A stretch of DNA of 64,000 nt from NCBI RefSeq assembly GCF_030463565.1, contig NC_134653.1, positions 30,875,150 through 30,939,149 of the forward strand, read 5' to 3'. The notes beneath the pieces were generated by a model that worked only from the letters and a program-made list of their open reading frames with translations, was not told the DNA's origin and ran no database searches. The position numbers and the translations under genes were made by a program. Source of the DNA: Pelecanus crispus (taxonomy: Eukaryota; Chordata; Aves; Pelecaniformes; Pelecanidae). Positions within the stretch are counted from its first letter, which is position 1, and each line of letters opens with the position of its first letter. This document shows positions 10,601 through 25,600 of the stretch, piece after piece.

Positions 10601-13600
10601 GTAGAGTAACAGCAGGAGGCCTGCCAGTTTGAAGATGTGGTGGTCAGACCCTTTTCGGAATTGTATATAAATCTCCTTCCCCCGCCCCCCTCCCCGAAAC
10701 CTCAGCAATTTGGCAAAAAACAAAACAACTGGCCCTGTTATCAAAAGTACTGGCTTTGCACTGAACATTTTTTTTTTTTTTTTTTCTGTAAAAGGCCAGC
10801 GTGGTTACTGTTTATTTAGGTGTTAGAGCTGGGTCAGGAAAATACTTTGGTTCCAAATGCCTCTTGATTTTAAGTACCTTAGTCTTTGATAATCAGTTGC
10901 CAAGATCTGCGAGTCAGGGATTTCTCATACAAATCAGAGCTGTGGTCTGCCCGACAAGTGCTCTTAAGATGTTTCTGGAGAACATGAAATGGACAGAACA
11001 CCTTCACAGGCATGGCTTTACTTTTAATGAAGAGAGTGTTGAGTTTTTATTTCCCAAACATTTATGCATCTCTCTGCAGCATTTAAGTCCCTGATGCAGA
11101 ATCACTTTACTACTACACAAAAAAAAACAGAAAGCAAAATAAGCCAAAAATAAGCCCAGCCTCAAATGGATTAGGATGCAAACTGCATCTGTTAGTTGTT
11201 TAGGTTTATCGAGGATCAGAAGGACTCTTCTCTGCAGAGCTTGTCTTCCCTCTCTGAAAGTTTTAGAGTTGCAGTACAGGCAGAAGTCAATGGTGTTGAG
11301 CTTGTGCAGCCCAGACAGATCTGCATCAGGTCTCTGTAACGTAGGGTATGAACATCCATAACCAAGGTATGAGCTGGCAGCGGTTAACGGCTTTGCCGGA
11401 GCTGCTTGTGTGCATAGACATCTTCCCCTTGCAGCCAGTGCAAAGGTTTATCTTTTGCCGCAAGAGAGGTAGGTTTCCCTGCCTTCTTCCTGGGACAGGA
11501 GCAGGAACACAAACCGCGCCTGCGGAGCAGCTGGTGTGCTGTGTGTGCGTACCCACCTCGGCTGGTCCTCGCCGTCAGCATGTCAAGGTATTGCCCATCG
11601 CACCAAACTCTCCCCAGAGTCCCAGTACTGACCTAACAGTTGTTGTAGGACCCGGAGTCTATGCCTGACGCTCATCTCACTAGTACAGAGACCTTGCGCA
11701 GAGGGACTCACCAAACTGACAAACCTGCCAAAACCACACCAGCTCACCTATGTTTCTCGAAGAAATCTTTGCTGCAAGAATCGCTAGTGATGGCAGCTGC
11801 TGGGGGATCTGTGGTGGCATGCTGCTGACCGCTGGGCAGAAAACCTCTGGGGCTTAGCATCAGGGGCCAAGGCATCCAGAAATGCAGGGAACAGGACAAA
11901 ACGTGCCTTTCAGATTTTCCAGAAAGCTGCCAGGCTGCTTGTTTGCCCTGTCTGCCATCCAAACGGTCATGTCCAACACTCGCGCCCCTGCGGAGACTGC
12001 TGCCTGTGGGGCTGCTCGCAGTGTGCCTGCATGTGGGCATCTCCCTCCCAGCCCTGCAAAATTTCTTGCACTACAGATGTCTGCTTCTCTCTGCAACACC
12101 GATTCTGCATGTAAAAGGTGGGTTTGGAGTGGAGGGGAAGACAAAGGATGATCCTGAGGTTTTTACCAACGCTTTTCTGTCTTGAGGTGGCTTTGCCCCC
12201 GGTCTTCTAATTTCTGGGGTGCGCCTCCTCCCCATGGGGTGCTGGCTGCATACTCTTGGGGGAGCTGGGAAGGCAGGCTGAGGTCTAGCTAAACACTAGA
12301 GGGGGTGTTGGGGTTGAGCTAGAACTTTTCTCGCTCTGCTTTTACCCCGCATGATCTGTCTAGATTTATTTTATTTTATTTTTACACATTACCAATGTGT
12401 CAAGTACTCCCTGGTCTCTGCTGCCTTTTTTGGAGTCATTCTGAAACCCAGCAGCTAAGCTATTTTTTGGGTTGCTGTGCCACCACTGCCTGTAGGGTTC
12501 TCAGTCGTGCTTCCTATGCTGTTGTCTCTGTCCTGGCTGACCTTCACACACGCCGCTTGGAAGCTGCTTTCTTAATCCTTGAAACTATTATTCACCTTCC
12601 TTTCCTTTTCCAGTGGCGCCGCTGGAGAGTTTCCACTTGTTTCTCTGGCCTGTCTCTGGGAGACACCAGTGAGTGGGTGAAATGGGGTGACTTAATAAAA
12701 TAGTTTAAAGGATTAAAACAATGAGTTGATGGGAGGAATGCAGGAGGATCGGCCGATGTGCTGACAGCTCGGCTGGGAAGGAGGATGGGAGCAGGATCGG
12801 CTCCTGCCCAGGGGTGCGGGCGGGAGGCTCTGCTTTTGATGTGCCTTCCATGACAGGAGCCTGGGGGCCAGCATCATCCCACCTCTCCTTTAGCTTGGAC
12901 CACGCTCTGAGACACCTCCCCAGCGCTCCTGGGCTTGTGGTCTGTCCTCCTCCCTACTTGCGGTCACGGAACAGCTATGGCAATAACATGGCAAAAACAA
13001 CATCCAGAAAAGTGACTTGTAGGAAAACACAGGGTGTCTTTTGGGTCTTTTAGTGTGGGGGAAGAAGGGAACCAGTGTTCTGGGAATAGCTGGCTTCCCT
13101 CAGACCACCAGGATGCTGCATGGCAGAAGGTGCAGTAGGCTGGAAAACGGCGTTGTTGCTAACGCTGGCACCTCTGTATATGCCTCTTGCGCTTCCCTGT
13201 GCCGGCTGCCGCCTTCCCTAGCCTTGCCCTTTGAGCCCCTGAGCCTAGGCAAGCGTGAGCCGCTCTGTGTAGCTGCCTGGAGAAGCATTGCTCAGCCCTC
13301 GCCGCAGGGTGGGCGGTCGAGGGGCTGCCGCAGAGGGCTGGGGTCAGTCCCCGGGCGCACGCTGGGGACATGGGGGCTGGGAGTGTCTCTAGGGTCAGTA
13401 CTCCTAAGAGTGAGAGAAAGGTTGCTTTATAGCAGCTGAATGGGCAGTCGTGCATTCTGAGGTTCAGAGAGGATCTGGCCCCAGCCTCCTGAGGCAGTGG
13501 CTATCACAAAAATGACATCATGTTTCGGTGGGAATCTCAGAAATGCTCGTTGCGATTCAAACTGTTAGTTCCAAGCGCATCACATAGCTGGGTGATGCTG

Positions 13601-16600
13601 TGATCAACCTCATGCCTTTTTGAACTCTGCGATTACTGGGATGAGCAAAAAGGATTTCTTTTTTCCTTGTGAAACAATCTCTTATTTTATTTGGCTTTTC
13701 ACCATCCAAGTACTAGGGATTCCTAGAATTTTCTCTTTCCTGGCCGCTTGGGAGCTGTTCTGCTAACTTATTTTGCGCAAGTCTGCTGGAACAGGGAGCA
13801 ATCCTGCTAATTTGTTTGCTTCCCTCTTCCTGCCCTTTCTCTTGGACGGTTTATCCGAGCTGCTCCTGCCTTGCCTGCAGGCACAGCCCGGGTCCCGCTC
13901 TGCCCTCGGAGCTGTGTGCCGCCCCAGCGTGGGGTACGCACGGCTGACCTGGTTCAGCTCCGTGCAGAGCTGGGGTGATCGCTGCCCAAGCCCGATGCAT
14001 CGCTCACCCGGTGCGCAGGAGCGGCTAGAGGCACATCATCATGAGTCTATTTATGTTAGGAAATTAGCTTTTGTGGGCTTCATGATTGATTTCATTTTTT
14101 TCTTTTTCCTCTTTGTGCTCGAGAAGCGTTTGTATCTGGTGCTGTGAATGGCCCACAGTGTCTCAAACCCTTCTTAGCATTCTTGCGCTGTGGATGTGGC
14201 CCACGCCTTTCAGCCAAACAATACATGCTCAGACTCCCCTTTTGTTGCTGCGCTGCTAAAAACATGAGAGCGAAGCCTGCCGGGTCTTCCTGCCTGCCTG
14301 ACCATCTCGTCCTCCTTTGAAATAGGTGGGGAGATGTTTGCCCCTGCGGGGAGGTATTACAAGACCCCCCCCTCAGCAGGGGCTGCTGCCTGGCCCCCTT
14401 GCAGGCAACTTTTTGCCATTGCCTGATGGTGCCCCAGCTGCCCCTGAGGAAGGCGAGATGTTCTCCATGTGTCTGAAGGAACGTCAGACCTTGCTGTGGT
14501 TCCCAGCTTACATTTTGGGTTTCTTCTTGGGGTGACTTGTCTTCAGCTCAAGAAGTCTGAGTGATGACTTTTTATAGCCCATCCAAGCCTCACCCCAACA
14601 TAGCCATGAGTATGGAAAGAGCCTTCCTGCCTTGCATTTTTTTGTAATAAAATAGTATTTCAGAAGACAAACATTTCCAAAAGTTGTCCTGAAGGTTGCC
14701 GCTGCCTGAGATGCATCACAGATTTCAGCAGAGGCAGAGCACCGCAATCCAAGCGATGCTGGCAGCTCTCGCCGACTTTAGCAGGTGTATTGGGCACCTG
14801 CAGTTCGGATCACAGGTCAGTTTATCAGCATATCACAAAGTCTCTGCATGTATGCAATAGCAATTTGTTTTAGAACAGCACTGGACGTGTTGAAACTGGG
14901 TCTTTCTGGGTCCTGTTGCATGCGGAGCGCTCTGCTTGTCCCTCTGCACAGCAGCCCGCTCCGTGTTGAGTTAAGCAGGGATGGTCATGGCGATACGCTC
15001 AGCTATATTTGTAAAGGTGATTCCTTTATGTTTTGTTTAATCTTTCTGTGTCACCGGACTGTGCATGACTGGTGTGTGACACAGAGCAAAGGCCACTTGG
15101 AAACACACAAAGTACTTTTTTAAAAAGCATGAGAAAGTACCTGCTGCTGCTTTTAAAGGCTTTCATTTCTGTTTCTCGGGTTGTACAGTAGCATGTGAGC
15201 GAGTAGCTTTGAAGTTCATTTTTCCCTGGCGCTGTTTTGTGTCGCTCAGACCCCTTCTGAAGGCCTCTTTCTTGCTCAGGAAGTGTTATCTGATGTGCCT
15301 CCTATCAAGCCAAAGCAAGCAGTCAGTGTGCTTTAATTGTCAGCTTGGCTTGGGAAGCAGGGGCCGTGTAGCTGCCGCCTTGTCTTCCTGCTATTTCTCT
15401 CCCCGCATCTTCCTTTCTATTTGATGTGCTCATTTCCAGTTTAGTTTACGTTGTTATTTTGGGGTATGACTGCATGATGGCCCTCTGGCTTGCTGCAGCG
15501 GTGTCCTGTCTTAAAATCCACCTTCTGGCATGTTGAGGGCCTGGCCGGGCTGTGGGAGCATCCAAGGGGACTGGCTCGGTCCCTGAGCTGCGGCACCACG
15601 GCAGAGGGGTGCACCGGGGAGGCCCCTCTCCAGGGCTGCATTTCATGTTCTTGCTTAATTGCCTTGAGGTGGCTGGGCTTTTTCCAGACTGAGCAGAAAA
15701 CGGGGGAAGAAAAGGGTAAAAATCGGTTCTCTTCCTCCTTATCAAAGGGGCTGTGGAAAAGGGAAATGTGTTTAATTTTGTGGTGCTTGGGAGACCTGCT
15801 TTTTCCTCACCTTATCAATTTGGAAACGTTTTGAGCAGAAAATGCTATAAAACCCCAGGAACTGGGAGGCACCACCATGTTCACGCCTTTGTAAAATTGC
15901 AATCAATTTTGAGAGAAGCTTTCCTCCCCCCCCCAAAAAACACAGACCTGGTTGCAGGAGGGCAGCTCCTCTGGGCACAGGGAGAGGTCTGCATGCAGTG
16001 GGTAGGAAGGGCAGGACAAGCGTGCCTGCTCCTAACCATGGCGTTGATGGATGCTTGGGTGAGGGGGTGTTCCTGCTCCAACCCTGCATCTGGGCAGCCT
16101 GCTGTCAGATGAGCCCAGAGGCCATCGCTGTTCTCCAAGCGCCCTGGCTCAGCCCTGATGGATAGATGACCTTCTCTGCCCCTGTACTGCGCGTACGTTT
16201 TGTTCCATTAATGAGGGGGAAATTAGGATACTTAATTTGACAGAGATTTAGTGCTTGGAGAGCCTGGTGGTTGTGGCCCTGTGCCTGGGCAAGGCTTCAT
16301 TGCAGAGCTTTTCTGGAACATGGAGCTCTGCGCCTGAGCAGCACAAGCGCATGACAGGTCAACAACACGGGAGTTGCTTAAGATAAAAGGTTAAAGAGAA
16401 AGAGAGGAAGCTTCAGGTGGGAGCAGATATCTTGAAAGGACATCTAGAATATTATCTCTTTGGGATAGGAGGATGCAACTTAAGTGTAACAGCCAGGCAG
16501 AGGTGAGCTCTGGATGTTAGCTGATGGACCCATCAGGTGCATGTGCCTTGGTCCGCTGGTGGTGCTGGGCTGCTCCTGAGGACAGCCCATGCCCAGGTGT

Positions 16601-19600
16601 GCGAGGAGCAGCTCCCCACTCTGCTCCCTGAGCTCTCTGCTTCCAGGCCTGCCTCTGGCTGGAATGTGGGGCTGACCGTATCCTCAAGGAAAATGCAAAG
16701 CAAAGCCAGGCAGAGTGCAAGTCTGCTCGTGCTCACTATGTGAACTCAGCACTAAAATATGCTCTAGGAGCAGAGCTGTAAGCAAGCGGATCTGAACAGC
16801 ACTTGCACTAAGTGGGCTTCTTGGTTGTGATCAGCAGCAAACACAAAGATCACAAGTTTATTACAGCTCCAGAAATACCAAGCGTCATTGCAGGTGTGGT
16901 GATAAGCCAGGCGCCTTGGGCATCCTGTGCACCGAGCAATCCTGCGGCAGTTCTGGGAGCAGCAGGGATACCCGGCCAGACACGAACTCTTAATGTTTCT
17001 GTGTTCTGCCTCTTTTAGCTAGATACTTTTTTTCAATTCTTAGACTAGCAAGGGACTGCTGAATCAACCTCAGGCTTGGCTGTGTCTTCCCAGGGAAAGT
17101 GGTTTTCTCTCTACTAACCTCTGTGTAAGGATATTTATTTTGAGATGAGTTATGTAGCTATAAGATATATTAATAGAGTGTTTTCTTGTGTCCTGCAAGA
17201 TGATTACATCTTATGTGAGATCTCCCACTAAAACAGGGAACTCAAATACCCAAGGCATACAAGGTTTCTTCCTGGGACACACCACAGCCTGAGCCACAAT
17301 GGCAAAGCAAGCTGCTTAGGGAAAATTGTTCTGTGACTGGCAGCTGGCTTCCAGCTTGCTCTGTCTGTCCAGTAACACGAGCAGCTCTGTCTCTTGTTAC
17401 GAAACCAAGTATTTTTAACAGATTGCTTATTGGCATTTGTGGACCCGGGGGGGGCGGCATTTTGTAATGATTAAAAGGCACTGCCTATTGTGTTCTTAAG
17501 CAACTTGAAATGTAATGGATGTGTGTTGCAGCCACGCTCTTCTGGAGCTTTCCCAAAGGGGAAGAAATATGTCCTTTTCAAGTTGAGCAGCACGGAGTCA
17601 ACGGATGGAGCAAGGGACAGTGAAGCAGGAGATGCTGGAGCCTGCTCTCAGCGGTGCTGTGGCCATTAAGCACTCTCTCCTTGCCAGCCCTTGGGTGCCA
17701 TCCCTCTGGGTGCAGAAGGGCCCCTGCTTTACGGACAGCAAAGCACCATAGCTGTCTGTACCCTCCCACTGACACCCTCAGCATTTCCCAGATGCTTGTA
17801 AGGATAGGTTTTTACCCCCTTAGGGGGTTAATGCCGTCAGTTTGGTAAGCTGAGGTTATGGAGTGGAAAGGGGACTGGTCTGCGGCTGTACTGGAGCACT
17901 AGGGAGCCCCAGGGTCCCGGGGCTGTGACAAAACGCGTGGGCTCTGCGTTTATTTGAGAGCCTGAAGGGACTCCTGTAAAGTAGCTGTGCTGGTCAGGAT
18001 TCCTGGAAGGTCATCCAGGGAACGGGTGGTTTCTGTTGTGCGTGCCGGTCGGGTAAAAATTCACAGAAAGCTGCTTCTCCCCCTGGTTAGGCTAGTGGTA
18101 CTGGTGAGACGCAAGCATGCGGTTATGGCTTATGCCTAGAGAAGGAATTAGTCAGGGGTCTGTAAGAAACAAGTCTTCAGTGAATTTGATTATAGCCAGC
18201 CACTAACAAATAAATACCAAGCCACCTGAAAGACTTTCTTGTTCAGTAGCAGCTCAGTAACTCGCGAGTCACTCTGAAAATCAAACCGTGGTAGCTGTAC
18301 AGTAAGCAAAGAAGCATTTTAATTTGACAGCTAATGCCTTTGTCATATGTATATTGAAGTGGTGGCATGCAGTGTTTTAATTGTAAAGAAACAAACCGGC
18401 ATTAGTCAATACGATGCTTTTTATCCAGTTGTGTCCCAGGGAATATGGACTTTCTACAGCGGCAGGCTGCTTTGCTTTGTGGTTGCTGATAGGCGCTGCG
18501 TTGCCTTCAGAGCATGCGGGAGGAAGCAAACAAACAAACAAGTCTGGAGGAGGGAAATGATTAGATGAGCCTCAGCTGGTTTTTTCCCCTCTTGAATGGC
18601 CCTCTTTCATCAGGATATGTTAGGACAGTGCTTTTTCAAGCCAGGATATCAGTGGAAGACACAGTGTTCTGTAAAAGTCATCCAGTTCCTGGGTAGCATC
18701 AACAGACGCGATTTCTCTGCTCCGCACAGAATATACGGTCAACCCCTTCTTTTCCTCCTTTTTTTTTTTTTTTTTTTATGGATTTAGAAGCAGAAGGATG
18801 TGAGTTTTGCAGCTAGTTATGAATCTTTTCGAATTTACTGACTTCTGTCTGACTCTTGGGCCAGCACAATGCTTCTGCTGTTCAAAGAAAACCAGTCCAA
18901 ATTAGTATGTATAAGCCACTCGTTTTTATGCTGCTAACAAATGCTGCTTACTGGGGCATTTATCACTGCTGCTGAGGGTCAAAAGTTGGGGATGTTCTTT
19001 AATGATAGGAATTTTCTGTTCTTTAGGAGATTTTTTTTAAAAAGGCCAGAGTTTTAGTTGTTTACTGGAACTGCAGGACTGAAAAGGGGTTTTTAAAACT
19101 GGGTTGGAATACTGTGCCTTGCCTTTTTCTCACTTTTATTTTGTTAGGTTTTGTTGTCTTTTAGAGCAGTTGTGTGAAGTGACTGAGAGCAAAGAGTGTT
19201 CCTAGAGCGGAGATAAGGGACGGTGTCGGGTAATGTTGCTGTTTCAGTATGGTGTAAAATATGAGCTTTTGCAAAGAGGGGCTTGGACGTGTTACCTCTG
19301 TATTGCACTGTGCTTGGTCATACGGAAATGGGAGCTTATGTGGAGATCGGGGAGCGCGGGTAGTGCTGGGGATGTACGGGCAATCTGAGTCACGGCAAGC
19401 TGCGCTTTGTAAGGTTAGTGCACGGTTTAGGAAACAAACGTTTAAATTAAAAAAAAAAAAAATCTTGCTTTCAACAGGTTATTTGGCTTTGCTTTCTGGT
19501 TCATTTCCATGCAGATGAATACATGGTGACAAAAATTTTGCTATGTGGGTTGTCCTTTTCCTGCAATTGCTTTCTACTCCTGCAGCGTGGCTTTCTCATT

Positions 19601-22600
19601 TGCCTGCAACTGGGAATATTCTGCTTTATTGTAAAAGATTTCCTCACTGCAAGGGAGGAGAGCATCAGGCGAGATGCACTGCGAGAGCAGGAGTTACTGT
19701 TGCCTTTGGGAAGGAGTTCTGTCTCTTCCAAGGTTTTTCCTGCTGTAGAAATCCCAGTCAGTACTTTACTAGGGATAAAAGAATATCCTTTGGGATATTT
19801 TTTCACTTTCCCAAAGAAATATTTCCCAAAATTATTGGGACAGGAATACTGTGAATTATCTCCTTGTGCATTATCTGACCATTCCCTTCCTCTTGCTGAA
19901 AAAACGAATGTGCGTGAAGCTGGTATCTAGCTGAATATCCTATGTGTTGTGTTGGTGTCACTGCTTTTGTGTAATTTCTGGCCTTTTTTAACGCTTTCCT
20001 GTGAGATCTGGTGTGCAAAGGAAACAAGGCTCTTCCTGGCTTGCTTATGGAATGAACCAAATTCCCGTTTGCAGAAATTCTTGCCGTTAGCTTGTGTGCT
20101 AGACAGAGCAGAGCCGGTGTTTCGGATCACAAGCAAACTCTGTGTGGCTCCTGTTCAGACACAACTTGCTAGCGAAGTGAGTGGTGAGTGCTAGAACACT
20201 GTGGGAGCATAAATGGGCAAAAGCTTGTTTTAATTAGAGTGCAGTTGTCCTGCTGGCATTTTATTGATCTGATATATGACTTGTGGAGCCTGGAACTTAG
20301 GCGAAAATTTTAGTTCACTTTTTAAAAGCAGCTGAAATCTGAAATTTAAAGCTGATCCAGATTTTTCTGGGAATTTTGCACCTTGAAGATTCAGTTGAAA
20401 AATGAGGAAGCTTTGCCTGGGAACCTTGGCTGTGTTCTCAGCTTCAGCAAAAGCTGAAGAGACATGAAATTCATGTCTGTCTGCACAAAAACACTAAGGT
20501 AGAATGGAGCATTAGTGCTCACTTCTGCCCAAAGGCAAAGACCCCAGATAAAGGACAGAATAGACGAGTACTAGGAGTAGTAACTCCTGTGGGATCATTT
20601 TCTGTAGCATAAGTAACTCCCATGTAGCACGATAATGGAGCATTTATATTTAGTAGATAGTAGACAGTAATTAATGATTATCTATGTTTGGAAGTGTAGG
20701 GCGGCAGAAAATTGGGCTTTGTAACAAGGATTGTCTCTTGTGATGTTCTGAGCGGTGTAGGAAATGCAGTGTAAGCAGTTACTGTGGCAACTAAAAGGTA
20801 GCTTAGCAGATGTTGATTTTCAGCCTTGTGGGAAACGCTAACTTTACCGCTTATGTCCAAGTCTATTTCTAAAATGCTCGCGAGTGCATTGTGGTACTAT
20901 GTAATTAGGCTTGTGCTGGTGCTTACTGTAACTACTGATTTTGTTCAGCCTTCTCTTTAGTTGCGTTCTGGGGCTTGTGTGTCATTTGACTCTGTGGAAA
21001 TACCGTTACGTATTTACACATACTGCGACCTGCCTTCTTATCAGTACTATTTTCCAGGACAGCTGTATCTAGCCAGAGCAAAGCAAAATCTTTGCTATTG
21101 TGTCGGTTGTTTTTTCCCCTGAGGTTTCAGTGCAGTTTCCTTTCTCTTGTGATGTGCAGGTTTCATCCGCCCTCCCTTCCTCTTTAAATCTACAGACAAT
21201 TTATGGTTGCATGTTCTTGTTTTTGCATTCCAAAGAAATCTCAAGAACTGAAATTAGTAGGAACTGATTGACTCGGAACTTCATCTTCAGTCATTTTACA
21301 GGTCTAAGCCTGTAAAAAGGCTTACCTTCTACTGTTTTTAAGTTGCAGAATTTGATAATCGAATGATAAAGTCATTTCCAGCCCGTGACAGCTCAGGCAA
21401 GTATCTCCCGCAATGGCCAAGTAATAAAATGTTGGTGGAAGATGACACATGAATAATCCGTGAATAATCCTGGAGCCGTGCCGTGCAAGTGGCAGGGTCA
21501 AACTTTGGGAACAGCTTTTCATGGCAAAATCCTACTACGTTTTAGTGATAAGTCCTTCCTTCCCTAGGCGTACAGACCTGAGCATGCATTCTGCTGATAT
21601 TTCCTTTCACTTGACTCCCTCTGTCATTTGTTTTCCAGCCTAAGCGAGAGCTTTTTCATGGTGAAAGGCGCAGCCCTTTTCTTACAACAAGGAAACAGCT
21701 CCCAGGGCCAGCGAAGTCTCCAGCATCCTCACAAACATGCAGGTAGTGGATTAAATCGCCTACTGAAATTCTTTTTTCCTTTTGCTGTGCTGCTCATCCC
21801 ATCCGCGCGGACAGCCTAATAGCACGCCTGGGTGGGTGGATGACTCCTCTAATGTCATAGTGGGCCTTGTACAACCTGCTGAGCAAAAACCAGGCTTTCA
21901 GCCTACTTGATTCAAATGGGAATGTATGATTATTGAGTCTTTGTTTAAACTTTTGTCATCATCTTGGAACTGTTAACTGGAGTAGAAATTTATTCTCTGC
22001 AGACATTATGGCATTCAGCATGGCGTTCTTTAGGCAGGGAAGCCTGCTGAGCCAGAAGGTCTGTGCTGAATATGTCTCCCTGTTTTCCACAGCCGCAGAT
22101 GAAGAAATGTCACTTGTGCTTCAGTGATTTGATCTTTGCCTTCCCCTTTGGCCTGTGGGGAGGAAAATTGGATGAGCTGAGTCACAGGGCTCTAGCACCT
22201 CTTCTGTAGTTATTGAGGTCCTGATTCAGCATGGCAGGGACACTTCTCCGAGCGCTATCCCAGCCTCCAGTAATCTGAAGCTTGGGACTTTCAGTGCCAG
22301 CTGACAGCATTTGTTCTTTTGAAACTACCTGTTGGTGGTTTTGTTTGATGTTGCTGGTAGGACTGAGGAACGTTTTAATAGGATTTGGGTCTCTGGATAG
22401 ACGTTATGTTTCCTAGCTCCTTATATTCCTTTTCCTGGTTTAAGGAAAATCCCCTTTTCAGTTAACTCATCACAGTCTGGCCTGCAAGAGTTTATCACGG
22501 TTTAAGAACAGGTTGTCCTTCTTCCCTCAGTCCCCTCCAGTGTGCCAAACTGGTGTGAAGAAATGATAGGAGTTGTATGGTGAGCGTACATAAGGATTGA

Positions 22601-25600
22601 TAAGCACATTGGGAGTTCAGGGAAGTGGATTCTACTTACCCAGTGGTTTTATGCTTTCTGTCTTTGACAGTTTTGGAATAAGTGATTACTGGGAAAGAAG
22701 AAATAAGATCATCGGGGCATTTTGAGAGCAGTAGCATGTGGGAAAGGCACAGTGTGGTACTGTGTGTCTGCTGCTTAGTAAACACTCCAAGCACAAAGAG
22801 GGTGTTTGAATGCCAAGCTTGGCTTTGGGTTTCTTTAATTGTCAGCAATTTCATATACCAGCAAACATCCTACGGAAGGAATTTTATCTTGTATGGAAAG
22901 TTATGAGTCCATTACTGAGTTATTAGATGTGAGCTTGTTTTGTTTTCTTGTAGATTCCTTGTTCCTTTCACTTGCTTTCACCGAACAGAAATGTACCCAC
23001 AGCTCTAGAGCCTAAGGGACTTGATGCATGAGTGACACTTTGTTTGAGAAAGAAGGGGTGCATTACCCAGACTGGGCCACTCCTGCAGCCCTTCCTCCTC
23101 AGAAGTCTCTCATGTTCAGATAGACCCTCCATAAGGCCAGTGGGGCTGATCCCACAATGCTATGCATGTTTCACAAGTCAAAGCTTTCATTTTCATTTTC
23201 TTCTTTGGTTTTTTGGGTTTTTTTTTTTTTTTTTAAATCATAGTTGTTCCTCCTGCTTCTCCCTCCCCTATCCTCAGTGCCCATATCTTTCTGTCTTCCC
23301 TAAGGTGCTCTAACAGGAAGAGTATCGTCATTTGTATCAGTCACAGGTGATCTCAATATATCTGGTAGCTTCCAAATACGGTAAGGTTGAGTTCTCTCAC
23401 AGCCAGATAATGCTCATCCAAGAAGCTCACTTCTGTTAGTATTCTCTGGGACAGCAAAGTTAATTGGCCTCCTCTAACTTTTTTCTTTTTTTAAATATAG
23501 AAACATCCAATTTCATTAAAGGTCAAGACTATGCTGATTCTTAGTGCAGCAAGTGAGAGACCCTTTCTGACTATTTCTCTGCTTTCTCTGCAGGTGATTT
23601 GCCCCAGCACCTCCAGGTGATGATCAACCTCCTTCGCTGTGAGGATAGGATCAAACTGGTAAGAAAAGATGCATTTTCCTGCTCTCCTTTTTGTTGGAGG
23701 CATTTGAAACAGACCTGTAGAGCTGATGAAAAGCATTGGCAAATCCTAGGTTTCAGAGTCAGCTTAACTCTGTGCTGGTTGTCAGCCCTCCTGTGTTTTC
23801 CTGTCCACTCTTTTTGCCCTGGTCCTTACGTCCAGGTAATGAATGATCAGGAAACTGACCTGTTGGAAGTGTGCTTGTATTGTTAGATTTAATTTTCCAG
23901 TCAGCTGACAAACACTAATACAGGAGAAGAGACAGGAGCTTGCTGATGCTAGTGGACACTCTTAAGTCAGTCTTGAAATTGCATCCAAATGGGGCTGGGC
24001 TTTCTTTTAAAGAAATCTGCAGAGGCTATAAAAGTCACTGCAGAACAGCCTATGTCAGTTATCCCCTCCAGCATAACTAACATATTTCAGTGAAGGCTTG
24101 TGAGTGGAAGAATCCTCTGAGCCTGCCTCTGTTTTCAGTTCAGTGCATGACCAATGTTTTTACCAACTTTCTAGTTGAACCTCTTTAGAACAAATCTCTG
24201 GGTTACATTTTGTAGTATTTCTCTGAACTGGGGCAGGTAATCTAGGCTAACCTTCTCCCCACCCGATGCCAAGTCAAACTGGCAACTAGCCTTACTGGAA
24301 GATGGACCGTCTCTCCCTGTGTTTTTCATACTGCAGTTAAATAAAGCTTCTGGGAACAATTGCACCTTAAAAAATACTAGGCAGCAATGGAAGTAATAAT
24401 TATCCAAAAGCTGGTTTGCAGAGCTTGATGACCTTTTTCTAGGCTGTCCGTTTGGAAAGTGTGTGGACAGACCGAGTCCGGTACATGGTGGTTGTATACA
24501 GCAGCGGACGACAGGACACAGAAGAGAATATTCTGCTGGGTGTGGATTTCTCCAGCAAGGAGAGGTATGTCTAAGGCAAGGCTGGGCTTGGAAATCGGGC
24601 AGGCTGGGTTCTCTGGAAAGCTTGTCAACACAAAACTGTCCCCAAGCAGTTAGTTTACATGTATCTGCAAATTCCAGTAAGAGAAAGGGCATGTGTTGAG
24701 TTTTCTAACCAGTTATGAGGGCGAGAGGGTGATTTTTTTTTTTTATTTTTTTTTTTTCTTTTCCCCAGAAAGCTTTCAGTCTCCTTGGTATCTCTGGGCA
24801 GTTGTGGGGAAAGCATTCCCATGTAATCCATCTGTAGGACTATGGCATCTACCTCATCTGTGGTAGTTTGCTGTCTGCTCACTACAAAATGCTCTTGCAG
24901 ACACATCTGCAAAACTGGAACTTGTTCGATCTACCAGACTTCAAGTCTGTTGATGGTATGATGCAATGGAGCTTTTTTTGGGGGGAGTAGCTTAGTTGCC
25001 AGATAACATCAGAAAACAATACTGCAAAAGTACCTCCAAAACCAACAAACAAATGTGTCAGTAATGAGCTGTTTCTTTTGTCTAACTGATAAGAGCACAT
25101 AATATTTTGAAAGGCAAATAAAGTATTTTGTTATCACAGACCCTCTCACATTATTCCAGTTCTAGGTGAGTAAATCAAGGCAGAAAAGCTCTTGGCTCGG
25201 AGAGACAGGCCTGGTTTGGCAGAGCTGGAGTTAGAAGTCTGAGGTTCCAGGCTGTTGTTTCTATTCTCCGATGATTTAGCAGGCTGCCATGCTGTGCTGG
25301 TGCAGCCAGTGTGGCTTCTGTTTTCTTTTGGAAAACCTTAGTGGTTGTTTCCATTGCTATAAGTGGAAGGGGGGAGCTTTTGCACTGCAGTGAGACCTGT
25401 AGGGAAACTCCTAGCTCTGCCTTCCTAATAAGAGTATTGTCATTGGCTTTGATGCTGCCTCTTGTATCTGCTTTTAAATTACTGCTGTGAGTATTTCAGA
25501 GCAAATTCTAATGTAGCAGTTCCTTATGGCACACTTAGTGTGCAACAGCAGTGAATGTTTGCTATGTCATCTTCAAATCTGAAACAACCTTGCAATAATT

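Larger units (their letters stand above)
4693..21638. other. SSH1 intron 2 (17 kb)
   Basis: The largest intron in the window. It contains one solo LTR (5637-6202), several A/T homopolymers (about 10770-10785, 18759-18777, 19447-19461) and a TTTTA-type repeat near 12364-12387. No other exon with family similarity was found. Open frames here are short or lack domains. Confidence 0.85.

Noticed and set aside
24171-24692. 173-codon minus-strand open frame
   Set aside because: It is the antisense shadow of SSH1 exon 5 and its flanks. The + strand reading is conserved SSH1.
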